64,000 nucleotides of DNA. Source: Polytrichum commune. Its lineage: Eukaryota; Streptophyta; Polytrichopsida; Polytrichales; Polytrichaceae. Below are positions 39,795-52,200 of this stretch, piece after piece. The DNA is taken from contig OX485803.1 in NCBI GenBank assembly GCA_950295325.1, positions 65,423,554 to 65,487,553 of the forward strand, in the 5' to 3' direction. The translations under genes were made by a program, and so were the position numbers. The notes below the pieces were generated by a model. The model made no database searches and had not been told where the DNA came from. It was given only the letters and a program-made list of their open reading frames with translations. Position 1 is the first letter of the stretch. Every line of letters starts with the position of its first letter.

Positions 39795-42700
39795 GTCTAA
39801 GCCAACAAATTCACAATCACAAGCCAAATGCTACTCAAGGCCATTGAACCTCACAAGTTGATAATCTGGCCTAACCTCAAAAGATCAGAGTTAAAGTCCA
39901 AGCCAGCAAATTCACAATCACAAGCCAAATGCTACTCAAGGCCATTGAACCTCACAAGTTGATAATCTGGCCTAACCTCAAAAGATCAGAGTTGAAGTCT
40001 AAGCCAACAAATTCACAATCACAAGCCAAATGCTACTCAAGGCCATTGAACCTCACAAGTTGATAATCTGGCCTAACCTCAAAAGATCAGAGTTGAAGTC
40101 CAAGCCAGCAAATTCACAATCACAAGCCAAATGCTACTCAAGGCCATTGAACCTCACAAGTTGATAATCTGGCCTAACCTCAAAAGATCATATTTGAAGT
40201 CTAAGCCAACAAATTCACAATCACAAGCCAAATGCTACTCAAGGCCATTGAACCTCACAAGTTGATAATCTGGCCTAACCTCAAAATATCAGAGTTGAAG
40301 TCCAAGCCAGCAAATTCACAATCACAAGCCAAATGCTACTCAAGGCCATTGAACCTCACAAGTTGATAATCTGGCCTAACCTCAAAAGATCAGATTTGAA
40401 GTCTAAGCCAACAAATTCACAATCACAAGCCAAATGCTACTGAAGGCCATTGAACCTCACAAGTTGATAATCTGGCCTAACCTCAAAAGATCATATTTGA
40501 AGTCTAAGCCAACAAATTCACAATCACAAGCCAAATGCTACTCAAGGCCATTGAACCTCACAAGTTGATAATCTGGCCTAACCTCAAAAGATCAGAGTTG
40601 AAGTCTAAGCCAACAAATTCACAATCACAAGCCAAATGCTACTCAAGGCCATTGAACCTCACAAGTTGATAATCTGGCCTAACCTCAAAAGATCAGAGTT
40701 AAAGTCCAAGCCAGCAAATTCACAATCACAAGCCAAATGCTACTCAAGGCCATTGAACCTCACAAGTTGATAATCTGGCCTAACCTCAAAATATCAGAGT
40801 TGAAGTCCAAGCCAGCAAATTCACAATCACAAGCCAAATGCTACTCAAGGCCATTGAACCTCACAAGTTGATAATCTGGCCTAACCTCAAAATATCAGAG
40901 TTGAAGTCCAAGCCAACAAATTCACAATCACAAGCCAAATGCTACTCAAGGCCATTGAACCTCACAAGTTGATGATCTGGCCTAACCTCAAAATATCAGA
41001 TTTGAAGTCTAAGCCAACAAATTCACAATCACAAGCCAAATGCTACTCAAGGCCATTGAACCTCACAAGTTGATAATCTGGCCTAACCTCAAAAGATCAT
41101 ATTTGAAGTCTAAGCCAACAAATTCACAATCACAAGCCAAATGCTACTCAAGGCCATTGAACCTCACAAGTTGATAATCTGGCCTAACCTCAAAAGATCA
41201 GAGTTGAAGTCTAAGCCAACAAATTCACAATCACAAGCCAAATGCTACTCAAGGCCATTGAACCTCACAAGTTGATAATCTGGCCTAACCTCAAAAGATC
41301 AGAGTTAAAGTCCAAGCCAGCAAATTCACAATCACAAGCCAAATGCTACTCAAGGCCATTGAACCTCACAAGTTGATAATCTGGCCTAACCTCAAAATAT
41401 CAGAGTTGAAGTCCAAGCCAGCAAATTCACAATCACAAGCCAAATGCTACTCAAGGCCATTGAACCTCACAAGTTGATAATCTGGCCTAACCTCAAAATA
41501 TCAGAGTTGAAGTCCAAGCCAACAAATTCACAATCACAAGCCAAATGCTACTCAAGGCCATTGAACCTCACAAGTTGATGATCTGGCCTAACCTCAAAAT
41601 ATCAGATTTGAAGTCTAAGCCAACAAATTCACAATCACAAGCCAAATGCTACTCAAGGCCATTGAACCTCACAAGTTGATAATCTGGCCTAACCTCAAAA
41701 GATCAGAGTTAAAGTCCAAGCCAGCAAATTCACAATCACAAGCCAAATGCTACTCAAGGCCATTGAACCTCACAAGTTGATAATCTGGCCTAACCTCAAA
41801 ATATCAGAGTTGAAGTCCAAGCCAGCAAATTCACAATCACAAGCCAAATGCTACTCAAGGCCATTGAACCTCACAAGTTGATAATCTGGCCTAACCTCAA
41901 AATATCAGAGTTGAAGTCCAAGCCAACAAATTCACAATCACAAGCCAAATGCTACTCAAGGCCATTGAACCTCACAAGTTGATAATCTGGCCTAACCTCA
42001 AAAGATCAGAGTTGAAGTCTAAGCCAACAAATTCACAATCACAAGCCAAATGCTACTCAAGGCCATTGAACCTCACAAGTTGATAATCTGGCCTAACCTC
42101 AAAAGATCCGAGTTAAAGTCCAAGCCAGCAAATTCACAATCACAAGCCAAATGCTACTCAAGGCCATTGAACCTCACAAGTTGATAATCTGGCCTAACCT
42201 CAAAATATCAGAGTTGAAGTCCAAGCCAGCAAATTCACAATCACAAGCCAAATGCTACTCAAGGCCATTGAACCTCACAAGTTGATAATCTGGCCTAACC
42301 TCAAAATATCAGAGTTGAAGTCCAAGCCAACAAATTCACAATCACAAGCCAAATGCTACTCAAGGCCATTGAACCTCACAAGTTGATGATCTGGCCTAAC
42401 CTCAAAATATCAGATTTGAAGTCTAAGCCAACAAATTCACAATCACAAGCCAAATGCTACTCAAGGCCATTGAACCTCACAAGTTGATAATCTGGCCTAA
42501 CCTCAAAAGATCATATTTGAAGTCTAAGCCAACAAATTCACAATCACAAGCCAAATGCTACTCAAGGCCATTGAACCTCACAAGTTGATAATCTGGCCTA
42601 ACCTCAAAAGATCAGAGTTGAAGTCTAAGCCAACAAATTCACAATCACAAGCCAAATGCTACTCAAGGCCATTGAACCTCACAAGTTGATAATCTGGCCT

Positions 42701-43632
42701 AACCTCAAAAGATCAGAGTTAAAGTCCAAGCCAGCAAATTCACAATCACAAGCCAAATGCTACTCAAGGCCATTGAACCTCACAAGTTGATAATCTGGCC
42801 TAACCTCAAAATATCAGAGTTGAAGTCCAAGCCAGCAAATTCACAATCACAAGCCAAATGCTACTCAAGGCCATTGAACCTCACAAGTTGATAATCTGGC
42901 CTAACCTCAAAATATCAGAGTTGAAGTCCAAGCCAACAAATTCACAATCACAAGCCAAATGCTACTCAAGGCCATTGAACCTCACAAGTTGATGATCTGG
43001 CCTAACCTCAAAATATCAGATTTGAAGTCTAAGCCAACAAATTCACAATCACAAGCCAAATGCTACTCAAGGCCATTGAACCTCACAAGTTGATAATCTG
43101 GCCTAACCTCAAAAGATCAGAGTTGAAGTCCAAGCCAGCAAATTCACAATCACAAGCCAAATGCTACTCAAGGCCATTGAACCTCACAAGTTGATAATCT
43201 GGCCTAACCTCAAAAGATCATATTTGAAGTCTAAGCCAACAAATTCACAATCACAAGCCAAATGCTACTCAAGGCCATTGAACCTCACAAGTTGATAATC
43301 TGGCCTAACCTCAAAATATCAGAGTTGAAGTCCAAGCCAGCAAATTCACAATCACAAGCCAAATGCTACTCAAGGCCATTGAACCTCACAAGTTGATAAT
43401 CTGGCCTAACCTCAAAAGATCATATTTGAAGTCTAAGCCAACAAATTCACAATCACAAGCCAAATGCTACTCAAGGCCATTGAACCTCACAAGTTGATAA
43501 TCTGGCCTAACCTCAAAAGATCAGAGTTCAAGTCTAAGCCAACAAATTCACAATCACAAGCCAAATGCTACTCAAGGCCATTGAACCTCACAAGTTGATA
43601 ATCTGGCCTAACCTCAAAAGATCAGAGTTAAA

Positions 43633-44137
43633 GTCCAAGCCAGCAAATTCACAATCACAAGCCAAATGCTACTCAGGGCCATTGAACCTCACAAGTTGAT
43701 AATCTGGCCTAACCTCAAAAGATCAGATTTGAAGTCTAAGCCAACAAATTCACAATCACAAGCCAAATGCTACTCAAGGCCATTGAACCTCACAAGTTGA
43801 TAATCTGGCCTAACCTCAAAAGATCAGATTTGAAGTCTAAGCCAACAAATTCACAATCACAAGCCAAATGCTACTCAAGGCCATTGAACCTCACAAGTTG
43901 ATAATCTGGCCTAACCTCAAAATATTAGAGTTGAAGTCCAAGCCAGCAAATTCACAATCACAAGCCAAATGCTAGTCAAGGCCATTGAACCTCACAAGTT
44001 GATAATGTGGCCTAACCTCAAAATATCAGAGTTGAAGTCCAAGCCAGCAAATTCACGATCACAAGCCAAATGCTACTCAAGGCCATTGAACCTCACAAGT
44101 TGATAATCTGGCCTAACCTCAAAAGATCAGAGTTGAA
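43633..44137 (+). repeat. Five-monomer patch shared with 35.2-35.8 kb, right
   Basis: Monomers 433-437 carry ctcagggcc, two T-tail monomers, an L tail, a ctag-aatgtgg monomer and the cacgatcac monomer, in the same order as 35250-35754. The patch overlaps the start of the 25-monomer unit at 43936. The cacgatcac variant also occurs at 46581 (25 monomers on) and 50419 (38 further), so this marker travelled with several later duplications. Confidence 0.72.
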
Positions 44138-46460
44138 GTCCAAGCCAACAAATTCACAATCACAAGCCAAATGCTACTCAAGGCCATTGAACCTCACAAG
44201 TTGATAATCTGGCCTAACCTCAAAATATCAGAGTTGAAGTCCAAGCCAACAAATTCACAATCACAAGCCAAATGCTACTCAAGGCCATTGAACCTCACAA
44301 GTTGATAATCTGGCCTAACCTCAAAAGATCAGAGTTAAAGTCCAAGCCAGCAAATTCACAATCACAAGCCAAATGCTACTCAAGGCCATTGAACCTCACA
44401 AGTTGATAATCTGGCCTAACCTCAAAAGATCAGAGTTGAAGTCTAAGCCAACAAATTCACAATCACAAGCCAAATGCTACTCAAGGCCATTGAACCTCAC
44501 AAGTTGATAATCTGGCCTAACCTCAAAATATCAGAGTTGAAGTCCAAGCCAACAAATTCACAATCACAAGCCAAATGCTACTCAAGGCCATTGAACCTCA
44601 CAAGTTGATAATCTGGCCTAACCTCAAAAGATCAGAGTTAAAGTCCAAGCCAGCAAATTCACAATCACAAGCCAAATGCTACTCAAGGCCATTGAACCTC
44701 ACAAGTTGATAATCTGGCCTAACCTCAAAAGATCATATTTGAAGTCTAAGCCAATAAATTCACAATCACAAGCCAAATGCTACTGAAGGCCATTGAACCT
44801 CACAAGTTGATAATTTGGCCTAACCTCAAAATATCAGAGTTGAAGTCCAAGCCAGCAAATTCACAATCACAAGCCAAATGCTACTCAAGGCCATTGAACC
44901 TCACAAGTTGATAATCTGGCCTAACCTCAAAAGATCAGATTTGAAGTCTAAGCCAACAAATTCACAATCACAAGCCAAATGCTACTGAAGGCCATTGAAC
45001 CTCACAAGTTGATAATCTGGCCTAACCTCAAAAGATCATATTTGAAGTCTAAGCCAACAAATTCACAATCACAAGCCAAATGCTACTCAAGGCCATTGAA
45101 CCTCACAAGTTGATAATCTGGCCTAACCTCAAAAGATCAGAGTTGAAGTCTAAGCCAATAAATTCACAATCACAAGCCAAATGCTACTCAAGGCCATTGA
45201 ACCTCACAAGTTGATAATCTGGCCTAACCTCAAAAGATCAGAGTTAAAGTCCAAGCCAGCAAATTCACAATCACAAGCCAAATGCTACTCAAGGCCATTG
45301 AACCTCACAAGTTGATAATCTGGCCTAACCTCAAAAGATCAGATTTGAAGTCTAAGCCAACAAATTCACAATCACAAGCCAAATGCTACTCAAGGCCATT
45401 GAACCTCACAAGTTGATAATGTGGCCTAACCTCAAAATATCAGAGTTGAAGTCCAAGCCAGCAAATTCACAATCAAAAGCCAAATGCTACTCAAGGCCAT
45501 TGAACCTCACAAGTTGATAATCTGGCCTAACCTCAAAAGATCAGAGTTGAAGTCCAAGCCAGCAAATTCACAATCACAAGCCAAATGCTACTCAAGGCCA
45601 TTGAACCTCACAAGTTGATAATGTGGCCTAACCTCAAAATATCAGAGTTGAAGTCCAAGCCAGCAAATTCACAATCAAAAGCCAAATGCTACTCAAGGCC
45701 ATTGAACCTCACAAGTTGATAATCTGGCCTAACCTCAAAATATCAGAGTTGAAGTCCAAGCCAGCAAATTCACAATCACAAGCCAAATGCTACTCAAGGC
45801 CATTGAACCTCACAAGTTGATAATCTGGCCTAACCTCAAAATATCAGAGTTGAAGTCCAAGCCAGCAAATTCACAATCACAAGCCAAATGCTACTCAAGG
45901 CCATTGAACCTCACAAGTTGATAATCTGGCCTAACCTCAAAAGATCAGAGTTGAAGTCCAAGCCAACAAATTCACAATCACAAGCCAAATGCTACTGAAG
46001 GCCATTGAACCTCACAAGTTGATGATCTGGCCTAACCTCAAAAGATCAGATTTGAAGTCTAAGCCAGCAAATTCACAATCACCAACCAAATGCTACACAA
46101 GGCCATTGAACCTCACAAGTTGATAATCTGGCCTAACCTCAAAAGATCAGAGTTGAAGTCCAAGCCAACAAATTCACAATCACAAGCCAAATGCTACTCA
46201 AGGCCATTGAACCTCACAAGTTGATAATCTGGCCTAACCTCAAAATATCAGAGTTGAAGTCTAAGCCAGCAAATTCACAATCACAAGCCAAATGCTACTC
46301 AAGGCCATTGAACCTCACAAGTTGATAATCTGGCCTAACCTCAAAAGATCAGATTTGAAGTCTAAGCCAACAAATTCACAATCACAAGCCAAATGCTACT
46401 CAAGGCCATTGAACCTCACAAGTTGATAATCTGGCCTAACCTCAAAATATCAGAGTTGAA
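43936..46460 (+). repeat. 25-monomer block, copy 1 (2,525 bp)
   Basis: Monomers 436-460 are followed directly by a second copy, monomers 461-488. Shared rare markers are cacgatcac (44056/46581, offset 25), then AATAAA monomers (44752/47580 and 45156/47984), aatttggcc in the same monomers, two tcaaaagcc variants (45473/48301 and 45675/48503) and tgctacacaagg (46093/48921), all at offset 28. The class order matches throughout. The right boundary is set at monomer 461, where the aatgtgg/cacgatc start motif reappears. Confidence 0.83.
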
Positions 46461-49288
46461 GTCCAAGCCAGCAAATTCACAATCACAAGCCAAATGCTAC
46501 TCAAGGCCATTGAACCTCACAAGTTGATAATGTGGCCTAACCTCAAAATATCAGAGTTGAAGTCCAAGCCAGCAAATTCACGATCACAAGCCAAATGCTA
46601 CTCAAGGCCATTGAACCTCACAAGTTGATAATCTGGCCTAACCTCAAAAGATCAGAGTTGAAGTCCAAGCCAACAAATTCACAATCACAAGCCAAATGCT
46701 ACTCAAGGCCATTGAACCTCACAAGTTGATAATCTGGCCTAACCTCAAAATATCAGAGTTGAAGTCCAAGCCAACAAATTCACAATCACAAGCCAAATGC
46801 TACTCAAGGCCATTGAACCTCACAAGTTGATGATCTGGCCTAACCTCAAAAGATCAGAGTTAAAGTCCAAGCCAGCAAATTCACAATCACAAGCCAAATG
46901 CTACTCAAGGCCATTGAACCTCACAAGTTGATAATCTGGCCTAACCTCAAAATATCAGAGTTGAAGTCCAAGCCAGCAAATTCACAATCACAAGCCAAAT
47001 GCTACTCAAGGCCATTGAACCTCACAAGTTGATAATCTGGCCTAACCTCAAAATATCAGAGTTGAAGTCCAAGCCAACAAATTCACAATCACAAGCCAAA
47101 TGCTACTCAAGGCCATTGAACCTCACAAGTTGATAATCTGGCCTAACCTCAAAAGATCAGAGTTAAAGTCCAAGCCAGCAAATTCACAATCACAAGCCAA
47201 ATGCTACTCAAGGCCATTGAACCTCACAAGTTGATAATCTGGCCTAACCTCAAAAGATCAGAGTTGAAGTCTAAGCCAACAAATTCACAATCACAAGCCA
47301 AATGCTACTCAAGGCCATTGAACCTCACAAGTTGATAATCTGGCCTAACCTCAAAATATCAGAGTTGAAGTCCAAGCCAACAAATTCACAATCACAAGCC
47401 AAATGCTACTCAAGGCCATTGAACCTCACAAGTTGATAATCTGGCCTAACCTCAAAAGATCAGAGTTAAAGTCCAAGCCAGCAAATTCACAATCACAAGC
47501 CAAATGCTACTCAAGGCCATTGAACCTCACAAGTTGATAATCTGGCCTAACCTCAAAAGATCATATTTGAAGTCTAAGCCAATAAATTCACAATCACAAG
47601 CCAAATGCTACTGAAGGCCATTGAACCTCACAAGTTGATAATTTGGCCTAACCTCAAAATATCAGAGTTGAAGTCCAAGCCAGCAAATTCACAATCACAA
47701 GCCAAATGCTACTCAAGGCCATTGAACCTCACAAGTTGATAATCTGGCCTAACCTCAAAAGATCAGATTTGAAGTCTAAGCCAACAAATTCACAATCACA
47801 AGCCAAATGCTACTGAAGGCCATTGAACCTCACAAGTTGATAATCTGGCCTAACCTCAAAAGATCATATTTGAAGTCTAAGCCAACAAATTCACAATCAC
47901 AAGCCAAATGCTACTCAAGGCCATTGAACCTCACAAGTTGATAATCTGGCCTAACCTCAAAAGATCAGAGTTGAAGTCTAAGCCAATAAATTCACAATCA
48001 CAAGCCAAATGCTACTCAAGGCCATTGAACCTCACAAGTTGATAATCTGGCCTAACCTCAAAAGATCAGAGTTAAAGTCCAAGCCAGCAAATTCACAATC
48101 ACAAGCCAAATGCTACTCAAGGCCATTGAACCTCACAAGTTGATAATCTGGCCTAACCTCAAAAGATCAGATTTGAAGTCTAAGCCAACAAATTCACAAT
48201 CACAAGCCAAATGCTACTCAAGGCCATTGAACCTCACAAGTTGATAATGTGGCCTAACCTCAAAATATCAGAGTTGAAGTCCAAGCCAGCAAATTCACAA
48301 TCAAAAGCCAAATGCTACTCAAGGCCATTGAACCTCACAAGTTGATAATCTGGCCTAACCTCAAAAGATCAGAGTTGAAGTCCAAGCCAGCAAATTCACA
48401 ATCACAAGCCAAATGCTACTCAAGGCCATTGAACCTCACAAGTTGATAATGTGGCCTAACCTCAAAATATCAGAGTTGAAGTCCAAGCCAGCAAATTCAC
48501 AATCAAAAGCCAAATGCTACTCAAGGCCATTGAACCTCACAAGTTGATAATCTGGCCTAACCTCAAAATATCAGAGTTGAAGTCCAAGCCAGCAAATTCA
48601 CAATCACAAGCCAAATGCTACTCAAGGCCATTGAACCTCACAAGTTGATAATCTGGCCTAACCTCAAAATATCAGAGTTGAAGTCCAAGCCAGCAAATTC
48701 ACAATCACAAGCCAAATGCTACTCAAGGCCATTGAACCTCACAAGTTGATAATCTGGCCTAACCTCAAAAGATCAGAGTTGAAGTCCAAGCCAACAAATT
48801 CACAATCACAAGCCAAATGCTACTGAAGGCCATTGAACCTCACAAGTTGATGATCTGGCCTAACCTCAAAAGATCAGATTTGAAGTCTAAGCCAGCAAAT
48901 TCACAATCACCAACCAAATGCTACACAAGGCCATTGAACCTCACAAGTTGATAATCTGGCCTAACCTCAAAAGATCAGAGTTGAAGTCCAAGCCAACAAA
49001 TTCACAATCACAAGCCAAATGCTACTCAAGGCCATTGAACCTCACAAGTTGATAATCTGGCCTAACCTCAAAATATCAGAGTTGAAGTCTAAGCCAGCAA
49101 ATTCACAATCACAAGCCAAATGCTACTCAAGGCCATTGAACCTCACAAGTTGATAATCTGGCCTAACCTCAAAAGATCAGATTTGAAGTCTAAGCCAACA
49201 AATTCACAATCACAAGCCAAATGCTACTCAAGGCCATTGAACCTCACAAGTTGATAATCTGGCCTAACCTCAAAATATCAGAGTTGAA
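46461..49288 (+). repeat. 25-monomer block, copy 2 with 3-monomer insertion (2,828 bp)
   Basis: This is the tandem partner of 43936-46460. After four monomers it holds three extra monomers (465-467, 46865-47167: gtcc/cagc K, gtcc/cagc K, gtcc/caac A), which raise the offset from 25 to 28. The A-K-K-A order of these extras also occurs at about 40.7-41.7 kb and 60.5-61.7 kb, so they may be a short patch copied from there rather than a new expansion. The remaining 21 monomers (468-488) match monomers 440-460 in order. Confidence 0.82.
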
Positions 49289-52200
49289 GTCCAAGCCAGC
49301 AAATTCACAATCACAAGCCAAATGCTACTCAAGGCCATTGAACCTCACAAGTTGATAATCTGGCCTAACCTCAAAAGATCAGATTTGAAGTCTAAGCCAA
49401 CAAATTCACAATCACAAGCCAAATGCTACTCAAGGCCATTGAACCTCACAAGTTGATAATCTGGCCTAACCTCAAAAGATCATATTTGAAGTCTAAGCCA
49501 ACAAATTCACAATCACAAGCCAAATGCTACTCAAGGCCATTGAACCTCACAAGTTGATAATCTGGCCTAACCTCAAAAGATCAGAGTTGAAGTCTAAGCC
49601 AACAAATTCACAATCACAAGCCAAATGCTACTCAAGGCCATTGAACCTCACAAGTTGATAATCTGGCCTAACCTCAAAAGATCATATTTGAAGTCTAAGC
49701 CAACAAATTCACAATCACAAGCCAAATGCTACTCAAGGCCATTGAACCTCACAAGTTGATAATCTGGCCTAACCTCAAAAGATCATATTTGAAGTCTAAG
49801 CCAACAAATTCACAATCACAAGCCAAATGCTACTCAAGGCCATTGAACCTCACAAGTTGATAATCTGGCCTAACCTCAAAAGATCAGAGTTGAAGTCTAA
49901 GCCAACAAATTCACAATCACATGCCAAATGCTACTCAAGGCCATTGAACCTCACAAGTTGATAATCTGGCCTAACCTCAAAAGATCAGAGTTAAAGTCCA
50001 AGCCAGCAAATTCACAATCACAAGCCAAATGCTACTCAAGGCCATTGAACCTCACAAGTTGATAATCTGGCCTAACCTCAAAAGATCAGATTTGAAGTCT
50101 AAGCCAACAAATTCACAATCACAAGCCAAATGCTACTCAAGGCCATTGAACCTCACAAGTTGATAATGTGGCCTAACCTCAAAAGATCAGATTTGAAGTC
50201 TAAGCCAGCAAATTCACAATCACAAGCCAAATGCTACTGAAGGCCATTGAACCTCACAAGTTGATAATCTGGCCTAACCTCAAAATATCAGAGTTGAAGT
50301 CCAAGCCAGCAAATTCACAATCACAAGCCAAATGCTAGTCAAGGCCATTGAACCTCACAAGTTGATAATCTGGCCTAACCTCAAAATATCAGAGTTGAAG
50401 TCCAAGCCAGCAAATTCACGATCACAAGCCAAATGCTACTCAAGGCCATTGAACCTGACAAGTTGATAATCTGGCCTAACCTCAAAAGATCAGAGTTGAA
50501 GTCCAAGCCAACAAATTCACAATCACAAGCCAAATGCTACTCAAGGCCATTGAACCTCACAAGTTGATGATCTGGCCTAACCTCAAAAGATCAGATCTGA
50601 AGTCTAAGCCAGCAAATTCACAATCACCAACCAAATGCTACTCAAGGCCATTGAACCTCACAAGTTGATAATCTGGCCTAACCTCAAAAGATCAGAGTTG
50701 AAGTCCAAGCCAACAAATTCACAATCACAAGCCAAATGCTACTCAAGGCCATTGAACCTCACAAGTTGATAATCTGGCCTAACCTCAAAATATCAGAGTT
50801 GAAGTCTAAGCCAGCAAATTCACAATCACAAGCCAAATGCTACTCAAGGCCATTGAACCTCACAAGTTGATAATCTGGCCTAACCTCAAAAGATCAGATT
50901 TGAAGTCTAAGCCAACAAATTCACAATCACAAGCCAAATGCTACTCAAGGCCATTGAACCTCACAAGTTGATAATCTGGCCTAACCTCAAAATATCAGAG
51001 TTGAAGTCCAAGCCAGCAAATTCACAATCACAAGCCAAATGCTACTCAAGGCCATTGAACCTCACCAGTTGATAATCTGGCCTAACCTCAAAAGATCAGA
51101 TTTGAAGTCTAAGCCAACAAATTCACAATCACAAGCCAAATGCTACTCAAGGCCATTGAACCTCACAAGTTGATAATCTGGCCTAACCTCAAAAGATCAT
51201 ATTTGAAGTCTAAGCCAACAAATTCACAATCACAAGCCAAATGCTACTCAAGGCCATTGAACCTCACAAGTTGATAATCTGGCCTAACCTCAAAAGATCA
51301 GAGTTGAAGTCTAAGCCAACAAATTCACAATCACAAGCCAAATGCTACTCAAGGCCATTGAACCTCACAAGTTGATAATCTGGCCTAACCTCAAAAGATC
51401 AGAGTTAAAGTCCAAGCCAGCAAATTCACAATCACAAGCCAAATGCTACTCAAGGCCATTGAACCTCACAAGTTGATAATCTGGCCTAACCTCAAAAGAT
51501 CAGATTTGAAGTCTAAGCCAACAAATTCACAATCACAAGCCAAATGCTACTCAAGGCCATTGAACCTCACAAGTTGATAATCTGGCCTAACCTCAAAATA
51601 TCAGAGTTGAAGTCCAAGCCAGCAAATTCACAATCACAAGCCAAGTGCTACTCAAGGCCATTGAACCTCACAAGTTGATAATCTGGCCTAACCTCAAAAG
51701 ATCAGATTTGAAGTCTAAGCCAACAAATTCACAATCACAAGCCAAATGCTACTCAAGGCCATTGAACCTCACAAGTTGATAATCTGGCCTAACCTCAAAA
51801 GATCATATTTGAAGTCTAAGCCAACAAATTCACAATCACAAGCCAAATGCTACTCAAGGCCATTGAACCTCACAAGTTGATAATCTGGCCTAACCTCAAA
51901 AGATCAGAGTTGAAGTCTAAGCCAACAAATTCACAATCACAAGCCAAATGCTACTCAAGGCCATTGAACCTCACAAGTTGATAATCTGGCCTTACCTCAA
52001 AAGATCAGAGTTGAAGTCCAAGCCAGCAAATTCACAATCACAAGCCAAATGCTACTCAAGGCCATTGAACCTCACAAGTTGATAATCTGGCCTAACCTCA
52101 AAAGATCAGATTTGAAGTCTAAGCCAATAAATTCACAATCACAAGCCAAATGCTACTCAAGGCCATTGAACCTCACAAGTTGATAATCTGGCCTAACCTC

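Larger units (their letters stand above)
33937..43127 (+). repeat. Large block I (91 monomers), domain D
   Basis: Monomers 337-427 correspond to monomers 513-620. Rare shared markers are: AATAAA 34349/52125 and L tail 35135/52911 (offset 176); caccaacc 35881/53859, aagtgct 36898/54876 and aaaagctcag 37152/55130 (178); gtcttagcc 37876/56359, cctcacaata 38161/56644, gtcgaagcc 38684/57167 and gttcataat 39254/57737 (183); the K-like tail with cagattt 42409/61902 and 43015/62508 (193). Private to this copy are ttgacaatc at 37893, aacgcc at 38222 and a second gttcataat at 38850. Five monomers (35250-35754) have no counterpart in block II. They match 43633-44137 instead, so they were inserted or exchanged. 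Confidence 0.78.
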
